From assembly GCA_025603075.1 (NCBI GenBank), contig MU626303.1:1-64000 (forward strand): DNA of 64,000 nt, written 5' to 3'. Positions within the stretch are counted from its first letter, which is position 1. Each line of letters starts with the position of its first letter. The translations under genes were made by a program, and so were the position numbers. Below the pieces are notes generated by a model. It searched no databases, had not been told where the DNA came from, and saw nothing but the letters and a program-made list of their open reading frames with translations. Source of the DNA: Neoconidiobolus thromboides FSU 785. Lineage: Eukaryota; Entomophthoromycota; Entomophthoromycetes; Entomophthorales; Neoconidiobolaceae. Shown here piece after piece: positions 1 through 11,024 of the stretch.

Positions 1-401
1 ATCATGTAGTAGTTATTAAGTATGTACCTAATGTAGGTGATTCTAAACGTGCTTTAGATGAATATGTTAGTGAAATTTTTATGGGTGGTAAGAACACTAT
101 TTCTTTATATAATACTTGTGAAGATTCTTTACTTGCTTCTCCACTTATTATTGATCTTGTTGTGATTACTGAACTTATGACTCGTATCCAATTTAAGACT
201 GATGAAATCACTGAATTTGCTCCTTTCCATTCAGTTCTTTCTATCTTATCTTATATGCTTAAGGCTCCTATGGTTCCTCCTGGTACCGCTGTCGTTAATG
301 CTCTCTCTAAACAACGTAATGCAATGGAAAACATTCTTCGTGCTTGTATTGGATTAGAACCACAGAATGATATGCTTTTAGAAGCTAAAGCTTTTCATTA
401 A
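1..401 (+). CDS. INO1: Inositol-3-phosphate synthase, C-terminal part (5' truncated by window edge)
   Basis: INO1 converts glucose-6-phosphate to inositol-3-phosphate, the committed step of inositol and phosphatidylinositol synthesis, in the cytosol with NAD+. The first complete codon is at position 3, and about 132 codons run to a TAA at 399-401. The visible part contains the family's conserved C-terminal blocks: [52 protein letters not shown] and [12 protein letters not shown]. These closely match myo-inositol-1-phosphate synthases. The N-terminal NAD-binding part lies outside the window. No intron is visible in this part. Identification rests on strong recall of the conserved blocks. Confidence 0.93.
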   Translation, partial: HVVVIKYVPNVGDSKRALDEYVSEIFMGGKNTISLYNTCEDSLLASPLIIDLVVITELMTRIQFKTDEITEFAPFHSVLSILSYMLKAPMVPPGTAVVNALSKQRNAMENILRACIGLEPQNDMLLEAKAFH

Positions 402-613
402 ACTTTGATTTATTATTAAAATAGATTATGGGCTATAGTTATCCTTTATTTTTTGTTATTTTTTAAAAATGATTTGAATGTTTATAGTTTAATTATAAGT
501 TAATTTTTGTTATTAAATAAATTAGTTGTTAAAACTGAAATATCAAATATTTAAATATCATTCATTTGAAATAAAATTTTCACTTTTAAATTATTATTTA
601 TCACAAGTCTCTT

Positions 614-1074
614 TATATAGGGATGCCTAAACTAGTTTCATTTTTTATTCAATTTTTAATATTTTATATTAAAAACTTTGTTTAAAATTCTATAAAATGA
701 ATTCTTTATTAAAAGCAAAAGTACTCAAGCATAGTTTTAAATTATTTTACTATAATTTTTATTAAATTCAATAAAAATTCTCAGATTAGCAAAGCTTTTA
801 CTAATATAAAATATATATTAATGTTGATCAAAGTTATAGTATGTAAATAAATATGGGGATGTATTTTTGTGTTTAAGAATTTTACTAACAAATTTTCCGC
901 TCAAATAGCGCTTAAAAAATGGAAAAAGCAATGAAATCAAAAAAATTATCCCCATATAATTTCAAGCTTTTTAAATTTAACTAAACATGTATTGAGAACT
1001 TACAAATTTAAAAACTTAAAGTTTAGATTAGTTTTTAATCAAAATTTTGAAACCAATTTGGGCATCCCCATATA
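614..1074. mobile_element. 461-bp MITE-like element with long TIRs, carrying a nested 107-bp element
   Basis: The left end (614-640) and the reverse complement of the right end (1048-1074) align over 27 bp with only about four mismatches, all transitions. The shared motif reads TATATRGGGATGCCYAAA followed by a GTTTCA block. There is no coding capacity. The outermost bases resemble those of the 105-bp family, which suggests a common transposase. A 107-bp element lies inside at 851-957. Confidence 0.65.
851..957 (+). mobile_element. Short MITE-like repeat, copy 1 (nested)
   Basis: A near-consensus copy of the 105-bp family. It begins ATATGGGGATGTATTTTTG, contains TTTCCGCTCAAATAGCGC in the middle, and ends ATCCCCATAT. 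It is inserted inside the 614-1074 element. The middle holds a small stem, CGCT-CAAAT-AGCG. Confidence 0.75.
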
Positions 1075-1451
1075 CAACTTTTTATTGAAATGAAATTAAA
1101 GTTATTTACTATTAAACTATACTTTTTCAAGTATTTGATACAGCCATAGTAAACATTGTTACTATTCAAGTAAATTGAGTTAACCGGTAAAGACATTTGA
1201 ATTCTATTTAATATCGTACTATAAAATTCAAAGCTAATTTTTTAATGAATAATGGTCTAATTTTTGCATCCAAATATAGATAATTTGGATAAAACTCTTT
1301 TCATTAAGAAAAGTGCAATTTAGTAACAAATCTCAAAACCTTTCGGTCCAGGAAATGAAGCTTTATTTCTAAATTAAGAAAGTAGAACTTAAGAAAAGAA
1401 AAGAGCCAATCAAATAAATTTAAAACAAAACTATTGATAGGTTCCAAAAAT

Positions 1452-1461
1452 ATCGTACCAT
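1452..1461 (+). promoter_or_regulatory. Candidate sterol-regulatory motif upstream of ERG11
   Basis: The sequence ATCGTACCAT lies 168 bp before the ERG11 start. A second ATCGTAC occurs at 1213-1219, and the same core occurs in reverse orientation at 5462-5468 upstream of ERG3. It loosely resembles the sterol response elements bound by fungal SREBP-type factors. That link is inference. The shared core is directly visible. Confidence 0.3.
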
Positions 1462-1628
1462 TAAAATTCAAGTCGGAGGACAGGGGAGTGGGGATTTTGA
1501 ATAAAAGTATAAAAGAAATAAGTTATCAATTAGATTAAATTAACTTATCTTATCATTTATCAATATTAATTAATATTACTTAAGATAACAAAAATCAACT
1601 CATTAATATATAATCAAGTTTTTTAATA

Positions 1629-3497
1629 ATGTCTTTCGTTTATACTTTAATAAATGAGCATTCAACAATAAGTATTATATTTTCAATAATACTTATTATT
1701 ATTGCTCAATACTATATTCGAATCAATCAAAAACCAGATCCAACTGTACCACCTGTAGTACCTTATATCTTTCCTTTTTTTGGTTCAATGGTTACCTATG
1801 GTATGAATCCAGTGAAATTTTTAAAAGAACAGAGAGAAATTGTAAGTTTTTATTATATTATTATAATATTATTATTATTATCATAGTATTATTATTGTTA
1901 TTATATTATTATGTTTTACAATAATATTAATTTTTGTTTTATTAGTATGGCGATAACTTTACCTTTTTAATGTTTGGTCGTAAAATTACTCATTGTTTAG
2001 GTCCTGATGGTAATAATTTAGTATTAAATGCTAAACATACTTCCGTCAATGCTGAAGAAGCTTATATCGGTTTAACTAAACCTGTATTTGGTCCAAACGT
2101 AGTTTATGATGTACCTAATCATGTTTTAATGGAACAAAAAAGGTAATTTTTATTTATTTATTTATTTATTTTATAATAATAATTTATATTAACTAATTAT
2201 TCTCATTTAGAATGGTCAAATATGGATTAACTAATGAATATTTAAAAACTTATGTATCTATTATTGAAAAAGAAACTTTAGATCATATTGAGTAAGTTAA
2301 TTCTATTTTTTTATACGAAGTTCTATTTATATTAATGTTTTTTAAATTAGAAAATGGGAAAAAGAAGGTGTTGTATGTATCTTTAAACAAATGAGTGGTT
2401 TAATTATAAAAACTGCATCTCATTGTTTATTAGGAGAAGAAATTCGTTCCCAATTAGATGAAAGTTGTAAGTATTTACTATTATTATTAGTATATTAATT
2501 AATAATTTAATTTTCTTTTAGTTGCCGATTTATTTCATGATTTAGATCGTGGATTTACCCCTTTGCATTTCTTATTTAATTGGTTACCTTTACCTTCTTT
2601 TTGGAATCGAGATGCTTCCCACCTAAAAGTTCGTAATTTCTTTTTATCCGTTATTAAACAACGTCGCGCTAATAACGATAAAGTAAGACTAAAAGTTCTA
2701 TAGTTCTTTTCATAATATTAATTGAATAATTTTAGCGCGAAGATATGTTAAATGCTTTAATGGAAGGAAGTTATAAAAATGGCAATCCAATTACTGATGA
2801 ACAAGTAGCTTGTATTTTAATTGCTTTATTATTAGCCGGACAACATACCAGTTCAACCACTAGTACTTGGGCTCTATTATATTTAGCTCAGAAACCTGAA
2901 TTAATTGCTGAATTATTAAAAGAACAAAAAGAAGTATTAGGAGAAGACTTACCGCCATTAACTTTAGATAATTTAAAAAAATTAGAATTATTGGATAATG
3001 TAGTACGTGAAACGTTACGTATTAAGCCTCCATTATTAGAATTAATGAGAAAAGTTACTGTTGATGTACCTATCACTGGTACTAGTTATGTGGTACCAAA
3101 AGGTCATTATATTGCAGCTGCTCCTGTAGTTTCCGCATTAGATGAAAAACATTTTGAAAAAGCAGAAGAATTTAATCCATATAGATGGAATACTGTGGAT
3201 AAAAAAGCAGAAGATTTATTTGGCGAAGAAGCAAGTAAAAGAAAAGATGATAGTACAGTAGATTATGGATTTGGTTCAGTATCTACTAGTTCCGCTAGAG
3301 CAGCTTATCTTCCTTTTGGGGCTGGTAGACATAGATGTATTGGTGATGCTTTTGCTTATCTTCAATTGAAAACTATTATTGCTACTTTAGTTCGAAAAAT
3401 TGACTTTAAATTAGCAGATAAATTCCCTGAAGTGGATTATACTAACTTAGTAGCTATTCCTTTCCTTCCAGCTAATATTTCTTATAAAAAATTATAA
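1629..3497 (+). CDS. ERG11: Lanosterol 14-alpha-demethylase (CYP51)
   Basis: CYP51 removes the 14-alpha methyl group of lanosterol or eburicol in ergosterol synthesis and is the azole target. It is anchored in the ER membrane. The CDS joins 1629-1841, 1946-2142, 2211-2291, 2351-2466, 2522-2682 and 2736-3497, giving 509 aa, the usual length. A hydrophobic N-terminal anchor lies at about 14-28. The I-helix reads AGQHTSS, the ExxR motif is ETLR, and the heme loop FGAGRHRCIG places the ligand cysteine near residue 457. The PERF-like segment is FNPYRW. Intron 1 contains an ATT-rich simple repeat. The gene ends 44 bp from the convergent pyridoxal kinase. Other ergosterol genes are nearby (ERG3). 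Assignment is secure. Confidence 0.96.
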
Positions 3498-3541
3498 ATA
3501 AAAATAAATTCTTTTTTTTCTATAAATTATATACTTTATTT

Positions 3542-4758
3542 TTATAACTCTTTTATTATAAAATCCCCGTCTTTTTCTTTAGGTTCCATAATTTCTTTAA
3601 TAGAATCTATTAATCTTAGTTCATATTGAATCTCTTCATATCCTCCTTCTCCTTCTTTCAATTCCGTTTTGAAAGGCTTTTCAATAGTCTTCTCCAATAC
3701 TGCTTGTAATGAAGCTAATGCTTTTAAACAAGCTTGTTTTAAATTTTGACCATCAAATCTAGCTAATAATAAACTTGAAAATAAATCTCCAGTACCTGAA
3801 AATTCACCTGCCTTTTTGGAAAATTCAATACTAAATACAGAATTTTCAGTGGAACCAAATAGATGCATTTGATTTGAATTAGTATTCAGATTAAGTTTAC
3901 TACTAGTGATGACTATATTTTTGATACCTGAAGAGTGAAGTTGAGTAAAAGCTGATTTTAAATCCAAAATGGATTCAATTTTAATATCAGTTAAATGTCT
4001 AGTAAGTTAATAATATTAATATTTTCATTACTAAACAAATCAAACTCCTTATATACTTACTCAATCTCTGTTTGATTTGGAGTAATAACATCCGCTAATG
4101 GACATAATTCTAATTTATATTTAGGTACTAGTTCTTTAGGTACATACAGTTTATCATCATCTCCCATAACTGGATCAATCACTTTTAAATAGTTTTAATA
4201 CTTAATTTAGTTTGAGTTTTTACATTATAATAATTACCAATAATTACTTTTGGATTGAATAATTTTACTTGTGCTATAATATCCTTAACGGTGTGGACTA
4301 ATTCTGAGTTACCAAGATAGCCTTTAATAATTGTTTAGTTCTTAATTAATTTTTATAAGATAATAAAGAGTATATTATTTACCAACTAAAATATGAGAAT
4401 AATTTATCAATTTATTTTGTTTTAGACCTTCAAATGTATTCCATAATTCGGTAGAATTAATCCGACTGCCTTTGAATACCGGATAACCTTTAAAATTGGA
4501 ATTAGATCAATAAATGATAATTATATAAAGCTTCAAAGTTGATAGAAGAAATAACTAGTTTTACCTGTATGATTAGATAACATCACTGTATTTAGTGGAT
4601 CTACATCATATCCTAATAATTGTAATGGTAACGTAGCTGCTTTATTTCCTGAAAGATATAGAAAAAACGTTAATGGAATTTGATTTCTTAAAACTATTTT
4701 TTATATTACCAACATAACCAAAAACAACATGGGATTGAATTGATAATACTCGTTTCAT
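3542..4758 (-). CDS. Pyridoxal kinase (BUD16/PDXK type)
   Basis: This enzyme phosphorylates pyridoxal, pyridoxine and pyridoxamine to give vitamin B6 cofactors and belongs to the ribokinase superfamily. Exons on the minus strand are 4710-4758, 4565-4648, 4383-4487, 4238-4321, 4061-4181 and 3542-3998 (299 aa). The N-terminus [20 protein letters not shown] carries the substrate-binding SHVVxGYVGN motif. [20 protein letters not shown] and [15 protein letters not shown] (the DPVMGD box) follow. The C-terminal [14 protein letters not shown] is the ATP/anion-hole motif with the catalytic Asp. All motifs occur in the expected order, so the hand-built exon chain looks complete. Six exons with introns of 47-77 nt were assembled. 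The gene is convergent with ERG11. Confidence 0.93.
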
Positions 4759-5570
4759 GATTATTTATTATTATTTGATATTAAATCCTTTAAATTATAA
4801 TTTTCTAATTTTTTATTGTTTATAATTCAATCAAAAAGTTAATTACAATTATTTTAATAATTTGACATTCTTTTTTCAGTGTCTAAAAAATGCACTTAAT
4901 TTTTCATGAAATTTAATAATTTGTTCGATCTTTTGAATTTTTATTACTAAAGTGGGTAATTAAGTTAACCGGATAATAGTTGTATTAATAATAGTCATTT
5001 TTTATATATAAGAATATATAGAGCTTTAATTATAAAGATTAGTCTTGAGACTAGATTGAATTTGCTATTATTATTAACATATGTTATTTAATATATTATT
5101 TTGAAAGATTATATGAAATATCTCCTGTCTTCAAAATGCTTTACTTTAAAATATCCAACTATATTTATTTTATTTGCATAGAAATTAATATCTATTGGAA
5201 CACTAATTTATTCCTATCAAATCTCAAATTGAACTTTAACTTAGAAAAAACTAAACCTTAACAATAAACATACTATTTTATCCTAATGAATATAATAAAT
5301 ATAATAAATATAATAACATTCTATTTATAATATTACATATTCCCAACCAAGCTACTATTAAAAATCATCTCATTAACAAAAAAACGTGCTATTTTTGAAA
5401 ATACCTTGAATTTTATTTAATCAGATAATTTTTTCCCGCCAATCAAATCAAATTTTAACTCGTACGATTAGCTTTGCATCCAATATAAATAAGGGGAACA
5501 ACTCAAAGTTATCAATTTAAACATTTAATCTCCTTTCTTTTTTCAATAGGCAATTTATATTAATTTTAAA
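4759..5570. other. Divergent intergenic region, pyridoxal kinase / ERG3
   Basis: No gene is seen. It holds an AT-rich simple repeat (ATAATAAAT units near 5288-5316) and the ERG3 promoter. The promoter includes a reverse-strand ATCGTAC at 5462-5468 and a TATA box. Confidence 0.6.
5484..5491 (+). promoter_or_regulatory. Probable TATA box of ERG3
   Basis: TATAAATA lies 80 bp before the ERG3 start codon, followed by a CA/AAC-rich leader. It is a good position for a core promoter in a fungal gene. Confidence 0.5.
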
Positions 5571-6458
5571 ATGGATATTGTACTCACTGTTTGTGACTAC
5601 TTATTTTATGATACAGCATATAATCTTGTATCTACCAAATTCAATCTACCTTATCTCCCTAGAGATGATTTACTCCGTCAATTTATTTCATTGTTATTAA
5701 TCACTTCCATCTTTGGATTTTTAGTTTATTTTATAGTCGCAGGATTAAGTTATCATTTTGTATATGACAAACGCTTAATGGAACATCCACGTTTTCTTCC
5801 AAATCAAATACAATTAGAAATTCAATGTGCTGCTGAAGCTATTATCCCAATGTCTATATTAACAGTGCCTTTCTTTTTATTAGAAGTTAATGGTTATTCA
5901 AAATTATATTCAAATATTGATGATTATGGTATTCCTTATCTTTTTGCTTCAATTATAGGGTTTCTAATATTTACTGATTTTGGTATTTATGTTATTCATC
6001 GTGGTTTACATCATCGATCGATTTATGCTCACGTACATAAATTACATCACAAATGGTTAGTACCTACTCCTTTTGCTTCTCATGCTTTTCACTTTTTAGA
6101 TGGTTATTCTCAATCGTTACCTTATCATTTTGCAGTATTTTTGTTCCCTATTCATAAATTAGTCTATTTAGGTCTATTCATGTTTGTTAACGTATGGACC
6201 GTGTTAATTCATGATGGAGAGTATTTCGATTCAGGAGAAATTATTAATTCAGCTTCTAATCATACGATTCATCATTTATATTTTAATTTTAATTATGGAC
6301 AATATTTCACATTCTGGGATAAAGTTTTTAATTCTTATAGACAATGTCCAAATGAATTATTAGATAGAGAAAAGAGACATGATGTTAAATCAATGAATAA
6401 AGTGGCCAAAGAAGTCGATATTGCTAAAGAAGAAATTGAAAAACCAAAAGTTCAATAG
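5571..6458 (+). CDS. ERG3: Delta(7)-sterol C-5(6)-desaturase
   Basis: ERG3 introduces the C-5 double bond of ergosterol. It is a non-heme di-iron enzyme of the fatty-acid hydroxylase superfamily in the ER membrane. The gene is intronless and encodes 295 aa. Several membrane segments precede three histidine clusters in the right order: HRGLHH (about 143-148), HKLHHKW (about 155-161) and, after HDGEY, HTIHHLYFNFNYGQYFTFWD. The C-terminus is charged and lacks an obvious dilysine signal. It lies close to ERG11, separated by pyridoxal kinase, and has a plausible TATA box at 5484. A sterol C-4 methyl oxidase is the main alternative, but NYGQYFTFWD favours C-5 desaturase. Confidence 0.92.
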   Translation: MDIVLTVCDYLFYDTAYNLVSTKFNLPYLPRDDLLRQFISLLLITSIFGFLVYFIVAGLSYHFVYDKRLMEHPRFLPNQIQLEIQCAAEAIIPMSILTVPFFLLEVNGYSKLYSNIDDYGIPYLFASIIGFLIFTDFGIYVIHRGLHHRSIYAHVHKLHHKWLVPTPFASHAFHFLDGYSQSLPYHFAVFLFPIHKLVYLGLFMFVNVWTVLIHDGEYFDSGEIINSASNHTIHHLYFNFNYGQYFTFWDKVFNSYRQCPNELLDREKRHDVKSMNKVAKEVDIAKEEIEKPKVQ

Positions 6459-6868
6459 GTTTTTTGAAACTGAACAAAGTTTATTACCCCCAAAGGGGTT
6501 TTTTTTTTAAAACAAAATTTAATAAGTTAATATATAAAAACTATTGATTATTAAAATTAATAATAAAAGTGTATTAATGGTCTATTTTATACTATTTCCA
6601 TATTTTTTATATTTTTTATAACAAATTTATCAATAAAAGTAGTTTAAATCCATTTATAGTAATATCAATTATAATTACAGCGAGTGATTCAAATAAAGCA
6701 ATATCCTATAGTTTTATAGCACACCTTAAAATGAATTCATATTTTACTTTTAAGAAGATAAATTATGAAGTAAATTAACTGCGTAGATAAAAGACAATTG
6801 TATTTAAAGGAGAACAGAATCATCAAACTATAGATAATAAATTAATTAATAAATAATATCAATAAATT
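6459..6868. other. Intergenic region ERG3-MFS
   Basis: No gene is seen. At 6486-6510 an ACCCC-CAAA-GGGGT stem-loop is followed by a run of about nine T, 28 bp after the ERG3 stop. The rest is AT-rich promoter and 3' UTR sequence. Confidence 0.5.
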
Positions 6869-8583
6869 ATGGAGGTTGAAGAGTTTACAATCGAATTAAA
6901 TAATCAAAGTAGATCAATTAAAGACAGCTCAATTAAAGATATTTCACTTGAAAATGGCTCAATACACTCAACTAAACCAACTAAATCCTTTTTATTACCA
7001 TTAATCATATTATCTTTAATATTATCTATTTTTTTATCCTCTATGGATGAAACTATAGTAGCAAGTAGTTTATATACAATATTAGCTTATTTTCAAGAAA
7101 ATTCTAGTATCACCTGGTTAACTACAAGTTACTTGTTAACAATGACAGCTACTCAACCATTGTATGGTAAATTAAGTAATTTATTTGGTACTAAATATGT
7201 CCATTTAATAGCCATCCTTCTATTTCTCATTGGTTCAATTGGTTGTGGTTTGGCTCCTAATTTAATATCTTTAATTATATTTCGTGGCTTAACAGGGTTG
7301 GGTGGAGGCGGTCTAGTTACTTTAGCTTATATAATAGTATCAGAAATAGTACCTATTCATAAAAGGAGTTTATATCAAAGTATAATTGGAAGTACTTTTA
7401 CATTGGCTAGTATTTGTGGTCCATTAATTGGTGGTGCTTTAACTCAATATTTAAATTGGCGTTGGAATTTTTTTATCAATATACCAATAGTTATCGTTGC
7501 TGCTATTATTATTTTATTTTTCTTACCTAATAACCACAAATCAATGAAAGATAAAGCCTCTGTTAAACTTCAATTTAAAAAAATAGATTTTTTAGGTGCT
7601 TTGGTATTAATAATAAGTAATATCTTATTAATCTTAGGATTAACTTGGGCAAGTCATGATTATCCTTGGTCATCTCCAAATGTTATTTGTTGTCTTGTAT
7701 TTGGTATTTTATTATTTATAATATTCTTATTTGTTGAAAAATATTATGCAAAAGAACCCATCATCCCATCAACTTTATTTAATCGTAACTCTTCTTTAGT
7801 CAGTTTAAGTTCTTTTATGTATTGTACAGTTTATTTTACCTTAATTTTTTATTGGCCATTATATCATCAAACTGTATTTAATAAGTCTCCCTTAAATGCT
7901 GGTTTAGAATTGTTATCTGCTTCTTTAAGTATTTGTGTTACCTCTGTATTATCTGGTATATTATGTAATAAATTTAAAGTTTATTTACCAATTATGCGAG
8001 GTGGTACTATTATGTTAGTCATTGGTGTTTGTTTAATGGCTTTATTAAGAGATAGTATTACTGAAGCTGAATTGATTATTTATCCTATTTTGATTGGTGG
8101 TGGTATTGGTTTTAATACTCAACTTTCTATTCTTTGTGGTCAATTAGCAGTTACCCCTGAAAACGCTGGTATAATTACTTCGTTTATTACCTTTTCTCAA
8201 TCTTTTGGCGGTATCTTTGGTTTAGCTATTTTTGGTACCATTTATAATTCAGTTTTAAGAAGCAATTTATTATCTCAATTCCCTGATTTAAATGTAAGAT
8301 TATTTATTATTGTTATTATTACATATATTAATATTTATTTTAGATTGATTCATTCATTAATAATAATAATGCTCTTCATTCTTTGGATCCTTCAATTAAA
8401 GGTAAAGTGATTGAATCTTTCATTCAAGCATATCGTACTTTGTTCTTATCTATGATACCTTTTTGTGTCGTTGCTTTGATTTGTACTTTTGGACTTAAAA
8501 ATATATCACTTACAGAAAGTAAATCTAATAATGAGAATGAGAATAAGAATAAGAATGAGAATGAGGTTAAAGTAATAGAATAA
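6869..8583 (+). CDS. MFS drug:H+ antiporter, DHA2 (14-TM) family
   Basis: A proton-coupled exporter of the major facilitator superfamily, probably in the plasma or vacuolar membrane. Two exons (6869-8293 and 8344-8583) give 554 aa. The intron GTAAGA..TTTTAG restores the frame into the final hydrophobic segment and the polar tail. Hydrophobic stretches fit about 14 membrane segments. Family motifs are visible: D1 as MDETIVASSL in TM1, motif A as GKLSNLFGTKY, and motif C with the DHA2 signature GPLIGGALTQ..NWRWNFFINIP. The tail is rich in Asn, Glu and Lys repeats. Substrate cannot be read from sequence. Its position beside two ergosterol genes may be chance. Confidence 0.9.
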
Positions 8584-8741
8584 ATACTTAGTTAATAGAT
8601 AATATTATATTTTGTATGAGAATATTTTTTGTTTGATTTTGGGCTTTTTTATGCTGCATAAAATTAATAAAATTACCAGATAAGCACTGTAATATAAAAG
8701 GCATTTCCACGTATTGATTATACTTTAAATTGTATATTTTT

Positions 8742-11024
8742 TTATTTTTTTATTTTTTTAAAATAATCTATTAATTTTTTCTGACTTTTATCCATTTTTA
8801 CTTCCTTTTTATTCGTTTTGGGTTCCTTTTTTGTCTTTTTATTGCTACTTCCTCTTTTATTTTGGATGATTTCTTGTTGATCCATTTTCTTTTGAAATTC
8901 TATAGCAAAATGATAATCCAAATGAATCTTCATCTCTTCTTTATTAATAAGTTCTTTACATTTTTTACACCTTTCCATTCTATCCTCAAAACTAGTACTA
9001 CTTTCTTCATTATTATTTAAACCTTGCATTATGCTACCACTGTTGTTATTATTGATACTTTTGTTTAAAGTTGAGTTTTTATTAATTTGTTTCTTATTAT
9101 TAGTACTCTCATCATAAATTGGTTCCTCAATATTATCTTGAAGTTTATCATCAGTTTTCCCATTTCCTTGTTTTTTACATTCTTTCCTTTTATTAATAAA
9201 TCCCATAATTCCTTGATTAATCTCATCAATTTGGTCACTGTTATTAATACACTCATCAATTACCTCATCAATCTCATCTTGAAGCTCCTCATCAATATCC
9301 GCTTCTTCTTTAACTTCCTTCCCTTTATTGATAAATCCCATAATACCTTGATTACTCTTATCAAAAGTTTCAAGCCCATTCAATTGAATATTTAATCTAA
9401 TTGCAGGAAACAAGTTGTTAAAACAATCCATTAAAAGGCTTACAGAATCAAAAAAACATTTTTCATCTTGTTGAAATTTGAAATAAGTTGGCATCAAACA
9501 AGATTTTGTAATATATTGAATTTGTTTATTACTTAAATAAGCATAATGTAACATAATTTGTTTTGGCCATCTTAGGTTTATACTTTGATCTAACAATAAT
9601 CGATCTTTTAATTCAATACACATTAATTTAATCCATTTTAATAATAATAGTTTATCTTCTACATATGGATGAAAGGATTTGGCTGACATGATAGATTTAA
9701 CTAATTCCATTGGTTTTACATCATCAAAGCTAATGCCTCGTATTAAATTATATACTGATAAACCATTGTCATGTCCTAATTTTAATTGGAGTTGATTTAA
9801 AGGTAATTTTCTATTTCATTATTAAATCATCTAATTAATATATTCAAACTATTATTATTTTACCTTAACTCCCCTATATTATCCCCAAAATAATGTTTAG
9901 TTTGTGCACCTAATTTACCACCTAAAGAGGGTATCTTATTTAAAGGTATTTGTAGTAAAAAATCATATGCTAAAAAATCGGGTATCAAAATCTAATTTGT
10001 TCTAATATTAAACTAATCTAATAATAACAAATATCTTACTTGTCCGTTAGGTTTATTTAAACTTGAGGTGATTTTAGCTAATAATTTATTATTGGAAATA
10101 CCTAACAGATATTAATCAACTTACAATAGTCATAGTTTAACTTTCTTACCAGATGAACAAGTAAATCCAAGTTGATCATAGATCTTTTTACGAATATCAG
10201 AAACCAATTTAGCACCTTGTAAAAGTTGTCTTATTTTCCAATATTTTACTTTATCTTCTATTTCATTTGAGCAAGTAAAGTTGAAACTTTCTTTATCTTT
10301 GGGATAAGCTACCTTATTTGATATATCATTCCAATCAATTGGTTCTAAATCCATAACTTGATTTGATTCATCATTCCAATTATTACCTTTTAAATCCATG
10401 ATTTTATTTTCTTTAAGGTAGTTTAATATATTATCATTAACATGATCGGTGATATCTAAATAAGCTTCATCTAAATTAATATTAATACTGTTTCTTTAAT
10501 TTTATTCAAATACAAACTTACCAACGCTAGCCTTTTGCACTTTACCAATGTTTAAATTTTGTAATAAATTCATGATTTTTTTAGAAGCTTCTCGATAAGG
10601 ACCAAGAGAGGCTTTATTTTCCTGTTGAGTTGGGCTATCATAATAAGATTCTTCATCCTTCCCCAATTTATACGTTGGTACATGAGCGAAAACAATTTGA
10701 GGACATAACTGTTTCGCTACCATTGGGGTACTATGCCTTTCCACTTTATAAGCTCTAGCTGCATAATTTACTGCTATTAAACCTTGCCATTGTTGTACTG
10801 CTAATGGTGTATCTGAGCTTATTCCTAGTCTTAGTTGTTCTATCGAGTATTAGTTTCGAATTTTTAAATAGTTTGTTGTAAGCTACCTACTTGACAGTAA
10901 AAACAGTCTAGATCTTTTATTAATATGTGTTAATTTGTTATTTAACATAAATGATATTACCTAAATCAATATGAGCTATACATTTAGAAGTTTGTAAAAT
11001 TGATTGTATTTGATTGTAATCCAT
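8742..11024 (-). CDS. RAD30: DNA polymerase eta (Y family, translesion synthesis)
   Basis: Polymerase eta bypasses UV photoproducts in the nucleus. Minus-strand exons are 10961-11024, 10887-10907 (21-nt microexon), 10522-10839, 10150-10470, 10040-10101, 9864-9991 and 8742-9810 (660 aa). Catalytic motifs are present: AHIDLDCFYCQVEQ (Asp and Glu metal ligands) and ASVDEAYLD. The thumb/little-finger region shows FTCSSGISNNKLLAKITSS, LNKPNGQ and SVYNLIRGISFDDVKP. The C-terminal part has a UBZ-like finger, CKKC then HLDYH (about 8905-8985), and ends in a PCNA-binding box, QKKLIDYF (about 8745-8790). An internal duplication of about 45 aa begins NQGIMGFINK (about 9083-9352). It is convergent with the MFS gene. 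Confidence 0.93.

Larger units (their letters stand above)
402..1628. other. Intergenic region INO1-ERG11 (1.2 kb)
   Basis: No gene is seen here. The region is occupied mainly by a 461-bp inverted-repeat element (614-1074) with a 107-bp element nested inside it. The proximal part, 1075-1628, is the presumed ERG11 promoter. It holds two ATCGTAC motifs (1213-1219, 1452-1458), a GGGG-rich patch near 1480-1495 and a TATA-like AGTATAAAAG near 1507. Confidence 0.7.

Noticed and set aside
2888-3076. Minus-strand open frame inside the ERG11 last exon
   Set aside because: Lies within conserved CYP51 coding sequence; shadow frame.
8383-8583. Separate 66-aa ORF after the MFS gene
   Set aside because: It is the second exon of the MFS transporter; a canonical 50-nt intron joins the frames, and its apparent start is TTG.
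9087-9395. Plus-strand hydrophobic frame opposite Pol eta
   Set aside because: Antisense of the acidic, repetitive part of Pol eta; composition-driven shadow.
10130-10399. Separate 89-aa minus-strand protein
   Set aside because: It is exon 4 of Pol eta reading into an intron.
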